DNA of 37,215 nucleotides, taken from positions 1 to 37,215 of the forward strand of contig JAICLE010000025.1 of assembly GCA_025927545.1 (NCBI GenBank). The letters are read 5' to 3'. The position numbers were made by a program, and so were the translations under genes. Positions 33,988-37,215 of this stretch are shown here, one piece after another. Numbering within the stretch: the stretch's first letter is position 1; the number at the start of each line of letters is the position of its first letter. The notes below the pieces were generated by a model. That model saw nothing but the letters and a program-made list of their open reading frames with translations. It made no database searches and had not been told where the DNA came from. The DNA comes from Gemmatimonadales bacterium. Lineage in GTDB: Bacteria > Gemmatimonadota > Gemmatimonadetes > Gemmatimonadales > GWC2-71-9.

Positions 33988-36396
33988 ATGCCGAACTTGC
34001 CGCCCAACAACCGCATGCTCCCGGGGACCACGGAGCCCTCGATGCGGCCCATCGAGTCGGCACCGGCCGGCGATTCCGTCTCGTTCCGTCAGGTGCTGGC
34101 TGTCCTCCGCCGGCGCTACCAGTTGATCCTGGCGATGACCTTGATCGGCGCGAGCATCGGGCTCTTTCTGGCGTCCCAGGCCCCCGCGACCTATCGGGCG
34201 GCGGCCATGCTCAGGTTGGCCGGCGAGCGGCAGACGCTCACGGGCGATGAGGAGGAAGCGCCGGGGCTCGGGAAAACGGCGGACCCGCTCCTGTCCATCA
34301 TCGAGCTGCTGAAGAGCCGGACGGTGGCGCGCGTCGTCGTCGACACGCTGGGCCTCCAGCTACAGAGCCGGACCCCCGAGTTCCCGCTCGCGAGCCTTGC
34401 GCAGGTGCACGTCGACCCCCGGGCCGCCGGCGACTCCGTGCAGCTTGTCTTCCACCAGACCAATCTCGAGGCACGGCGCGCCGACCGGGCGGTGACCGCG
34501 CCCTACGGCCAGGTGATCAACCTCGGCGTGGTGCAGTTCGCCGTGCGCGCCCGCCCCGCCATCGATGCCGCCACGCTGGGCATCGTCGGCCAGGAGCAGG
34601 CGATCGACGGCCTTCTGGCCGGCCTGCAGGTGTCGCGGCGGGAAATGACCGACGTGATCGACGTCAGCTATTTCTCGACCGAGCCCGCCATCGCCCAGCG
34701 GATCGTCAACGCCACGGTCCAGGCATTCCAGTCGCTCAACGTCCAGTGGGCCCGCGAGCGCTCGCGGCGCCGGCGCGAATTCCTCTCCGAGCAGCTCGCC
34801 CAGACCGACAGCATGCTCGAGCGCGCGCAGGCCGAGCTCAGCTCGTTCCGGAGCCGCCAGCAGCTCGCCAGCAGTCATGACAAGCTGGCCGCGGAGCAGT
34901 CGGCCGTGCTCGCGCTCGATACCCGTGCGGCCGAGCTCGACGCCGACCGGCAGACCTTTACCGCTCTCCAGCAGCAGCTCAAATCGGGAGATGAGTCGGC
35001 CCGCGCGGAGGCCCTGCGGGCCCTGGCCACGTCCCCGGCCATGACCGACAACCCGGCGGTCGGGAACCTCTATCATCAGCTTCTCGACTACCAGGACCGG
35101 CTCGACTCGATGACGACCGGTCCGTGGAAGGCGGCGGCCACCAACCCGGACGTGATCCAGCTGAAGAGCCTGGCCAAGTCTACGCAGGACAAGCTGGTGG
35201 ACGCCGTGAGCAGCCATGTGAAGTCCATCGATGCCCGGATCGCCTCGCTGACCACCCTGCGGCGCCGCACCGGTGCGTCCATGGAGGTCCTGCCGGCCAT
35301 GGCCGAAGAGGAGATGCGGCTGAGCCGTCGGGTGGACGCGCTGGCCAGCATGGGCGATGAGCTCCGCAAGGATTTCCAGAAGGCCCGGATGTCCGAGGAA
35401 GTCGAGGCGGGCGACGTGGATGTGGTCGACCTGGCCGACGTGCCCTACGCCCCGCTGCTCAGCGCCTCGGCGCTGAAGCTTGCGCTCGGGCTCGCGCTCG
35501 GGCTCATCCTGGGGCTGGTGTTCGCCTATGTGCTCGAGGCGCTCAACACTTCGATCCGGCGGCCCGAGGACCTCGAAGCGGTGCTCCACGTGCCCGGCCT
35601 GGCCGTGATCCCGCGCATCACCGGCGGTGCGTCCAACGGACGATCCCGTCTGCGCGCGCTGCTCGGGGCCCCCAAACCCGCGCGGGCGGATGCCGGCGCG
35701 CTCATGTCCGGCGGCCAGACGTTCTCCATCGGGATCGAGGCTTTCCGCAACCTGCGCACGAGCCTCATCTGGTCCGATGGCGGCGAGGCGTTGAAGACGC
35801 TGGTCGTCACCAGCGCCGCGCCGGGGGAGGGCAAGACGCTCACCGCCGCCAATCTCGCCGTGACGCTGGCGTATGACGGCCTCCGGGTCCTGCTCGTGGA
35901 TTGTGACATCCGCCGGCCCCGGGTGCACGGTCTCTTCCGCATGCCGCGCTCCCCCGGGCTGATGGAGCTGCTGACCGCCTCTCGGCACCCAACGGGCGAC
36001 CCCGTCTCGGCGCCGGATGCCATCCGGGAGACGTCGATCGCGGGACTCTCCGTCCTCACCTGCGGGGCGCTCCCCTCCAACGCGGCGAACCTGCTGAGCA
36101 GCACCCGGATGCGGGTCCTCCTGGGCGAGCTGCGGGAGCAGTTCGACATCATCGTGCTCGATACCCCGCCCGTGCTCGCCACGGCCGACGCGGGCATCGT
36201 GGCCTCGCTGACGGACGGCGTGCTGCTGGTCGTCCGGGCGGGCACCACGGACCGGAACGCGGCCCAGCGTGCCTACCAGCAACTCGCCAACGTGGGCGCC
36301 CGCGTCGTCGGGACCGTGCTGAACGATCCGGGCGGGCAGGTCGCCAAGGAAGGCGACTACTACTATCCGTACGACTACGCCGCGGAGGAGCAGTGA
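33988..36396 (+). CDS. Wzc-like tyrosine autokinase and chain-length regulator
   Basis: Inner-membrane polysaccharide co-polymerase with BY-kinase domain, 802 residues. An N-terminal Wzz domain begins with a membrane helix (LILAMTLIGASIGLFLASQ, about 46-65), then a long periplasmic coiled-coil region, and a second membrane helix (LKLALGLALGLILGLVFAYVL, about 496-516). The cytoplasmic kinase has Walker A APGEGKT (611-617), Walker A' LLVDCD (635-640) and Walker B IIVLDTPP (Asp725). It ends with a tyrosine cluster, YYYPYDY (791-797), the autophosphorylation tail. As in Wzc and EpsB-type kinases, phosphorylation cycles would control polymer length and export with the Wza-like partner six bases upstream. 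Start at the ATG at 33988. Confidence 0.93.
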   Translation: MPNLPPNNRMLPGTTEPSMRPIESAPAGDSVSFRQVLAVLRRRYQLILAMTLIGASIGLFLASQAPATYRAAAMLRLAGERQTLTGDEEEAPGLGKTADPLLSIIELLKSRTVARVVVDTLGLQLQSRTPEFPLASLAQVHVDPRAAGDSVQLVFHQTNLEARRADRAVTAPYGQVINLGVVQFAVRARPAIDAATLGIVGQEQAIDGLLAGLQVSRREMTDVIDVSYFSTEPAIAQRIVNATVQAFQSLNVQWARERSRRRREFLSEQLAQTDSMLERAQAELSSFRSRQQLASSHDKLAAEQSAVLALDTRAAELDADRQTFTALQQQLKSGDESARAEALRALATSPAMTDNPAVGNLYHQLLDYQDRLDSMTTGPWKAAATNPDVIQLKSLAKSTQDKLVDAVSSHVKSIDARIASLTTLRRRTGASMEVLPAMAEEEMRLSRRVDALASMGDELRKDFQKARMSEEVEAGDVDVVDLADVPYAPLLSASALKLALGLALGLILGLVFAYVLEALNTSIRRPEDLEAVLHVPGLAVIPRITGGASNGRSRLRALLGAPKPARADAGALMSGGQTFSIGIEAFRNLRTSLIWSDGGEALKTLVVTSAAPGEGKTLTAANLAVTLAYDGLRVLLVDCDIRRPRVHGLFRMPRSPGLMELLTASRHPTGDPVSAPDAIRETSIAGLSVLTCGALPSNAANLLSSTRMRVLLGELREQFDIIVLDTPPVLATADAGIVASLTDGVLLVVRAGTTDRNAAQRAYQQLANVGARVVGTVLNDPGGQVAKEGDYYYPYDYAAEEQ

Positions 36397-36536
36397 GCCG
36401 TCCGCCCGCGGCGTGGGCCGATCATCCGTAGACCCGGTCTAGCCGTGCACCACCCGGACCGGCCGCGCGAGGCGGTTGCCGCCGGAGCGCGGCCGCCAGA
36501 ATCCCGTTGACGCTCAGGGAGGAATCTTCCAGCCGC

Positions 36537-37215
36537 ATGTCGTCATCATCTATCGCTTCCCCCGAACCGCGCGTGGCCGCTCCGCCCGGATCGCAGCGGA
36601 TGAACATCGTGATCGTGGGTCACGTGGACCACGGCAAGAGCACGGTCATCGGCCGCCTGCTGGCCGACACGCACTCGCTGCCCGACGGGAAGCTCGAGCA
36701 GGTCCGGGCCGACTGCGGGCTCAACTCCAAGCCCTTCGAGTACGCCTTCCTGCTGGACGCGCTCAAGGACGAGCAGGCTCAGGGCATCACTATCGATGCC
36801 GCCCGGGTCTTCTTCAAGAGCCGCCTGCGCCCCTACCTGATTCTCGACGCGCCGGGACACATCGAGTTCCTCAAGAACATGATCACGGGGGCCGCGCGGG
36901 CGGAGGCGGCGTTGCTGGTGATCGACGCGGCGGAAGGGGTGCAGGAGAACTCCCGTCGCCACGGCTACATGGTCTCGATGCTCGGCGTCCACCAGCTCGC
37001 CGTCGTGATCAACAAGATGGACCTGGTGAACTGGGATGAGGCGGTCTACGACCGCATCGTGACCGAATACAGTGCGTTCCTCGAGCAAGTCGGCATCCGG
37101 CCCTCGTGCTTCATCCCCGTGTCCGGCCGTGGGGGCGACAACATCGCCGACCGCTCGGGCAACCTGCCCTGGTACACCGGCCCGACGGTGCTCGACGCGC
37201 TCGACGCATTCCGGA
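36537..37215 (+). CDS. cysN: CysN-like sulfate adenylyltransferase GTPase, truncated by window edge
   Basis: N-terminal 226 residues of a translation-factor-type GTPase resembling CysN/NodQ, the GTPase subunit of ATP sulfurylase that drives adenosine-phosphosulfate formation. Visible GTPase motifs: G1 GHVDHGKS (28-35), GITID (switch I), G3 DAPGHIEF, G4 NKMD, and [27 protein letters not shown] as in CysN. The rest lies beyond the window; a CysD or CysC partner would be expected next. I chose the ATG at 36537, which has an AGGGAGGAA site about 14 bases upstream, rather far; the ATG at 36600 is the alternative. It lies 140 bases after the Wzc-like stop. No gene is evident in that gap. Confidence 0.82.
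   Translation, partial: MSSSSIASPEPRVAAPPGSQRMNIVIVGHVDHGKSTVIGRLLADTHSLPDGKLEQVRADCGLNSKPFEYAFLLDALKDEQAQGITIDAARVFFKSRLRPYLILDAPGHIEFLKNMITGAARAEAALLVIDAAEGVQENSRRHGYMVSMLGVHQLAVVINKMDLVNWDEAVYDRIVTEYSAFLEQVGIRPSCFIPVSGRGGDNIADRSGNLPWYTGPTVLDALDAFR

Noticed and set aside
34360-36282. 640-codon open frame on the minus strand
   Set aside because: Antisense to the Wzc-like kinase, whose motifs are unmistakable; no motif in the reverse frame.
36397-36536. Possible small gene or terminator between the Wzc-like and CysN-like genes
   Set aside because: No start with a ribosome-binding site and no hairpin followed by a T-run is visible; the reverse-strand 61-codon frame overlaps the CysN start and looks spurious.
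1-37215. CRISPR arrays, insertion sequences and integrase genes
   Set aside because: No regularly spaced repeats, transposase motifs or terminal inverted repeats were found on reading through the window.

Overview
The window is a uniformly GC-rich bacterial chromosome segment with dense, mostly overlapping genes. It looks like a Gram-negative (diderm) organism: there are an OprO/P-type outer-membrane porin, a lipoprotein with a lipobox, and a Wza/Wzc-type polysaccharide export pair. The mixture of genes (HerA-like ATPase with an ATKT P-loop, NurA-like protein, GC-rich codon choice, surface glycan loci) would fit Gemmatimonadota. That placement is an inference; there is no rRNA or marker gene here to prove it.

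Layout. (1) 5-8582, minus strand: an eight-gene, translationally coupled sugar operon. It runs from a UDP-glucuronate decarboxylase through two NDP-sugar epimerases (dTDP-L-rhamnose 4-epimerase-like and CDP-paratose 2-epimerase-like), a zinc-type dehydrogenase and a Gfo/Idh/MocA oxidoreductase, and ends in three glycosyltransferases. (2) 8743-9675, plus: a NurA-like nuclease, divergent from the sugar operon across a spacer carrying an inverted repeat. (3) 9687-14873, minus: a sulfate uptake operon (OprO/P-like porin, Sbp, CysT, CysW, CysA), preceded by an Rrf2 regulator (14998-15444) and a palindrome that overlaps the likely promoter. (4) 15555-21264, plus: a GlpD-like FAD dehydrogenase, a HerA-like ATPase and a soluble hybrid histidine kinase. 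(5) 21233-24954, minus: two tandem ClC-type transporters with CBS pairs. (6) 25110-29651, plus: SbcD/Mre11, SbcC/Rad50 and a two-lobed GNAT protein, overlapping end to end. (7) 29664-36396: a second surface-polysaccharide region with a divergent GT4 glycosyltransferase, a lipoprotein with three Ig-like repeats and a possible glycosidase domain, a short Wza-like export protein and a Wzc-like tyrosine kinase. (8) From 36537 to the right edge: a CysN-like GTPase, cut off by the window.

Two themes link separated genes. Region 1, region 7 and possibly CysN belong to making, exporting and perhaps sulfating an extracellular polysaccharide, with sulfate supplied by region 3. The NurA-like, HerA-like, Mre11 and Rad50 genes together form the full set that archaea use for DNA double-strand-break end resection. 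Here they sit within about 20 kb but in three separate transcription units, and a GNAT protein is coupled to Rad50. I see no CRISPR array, insertion sequence, rRNA or convincing tRNA.
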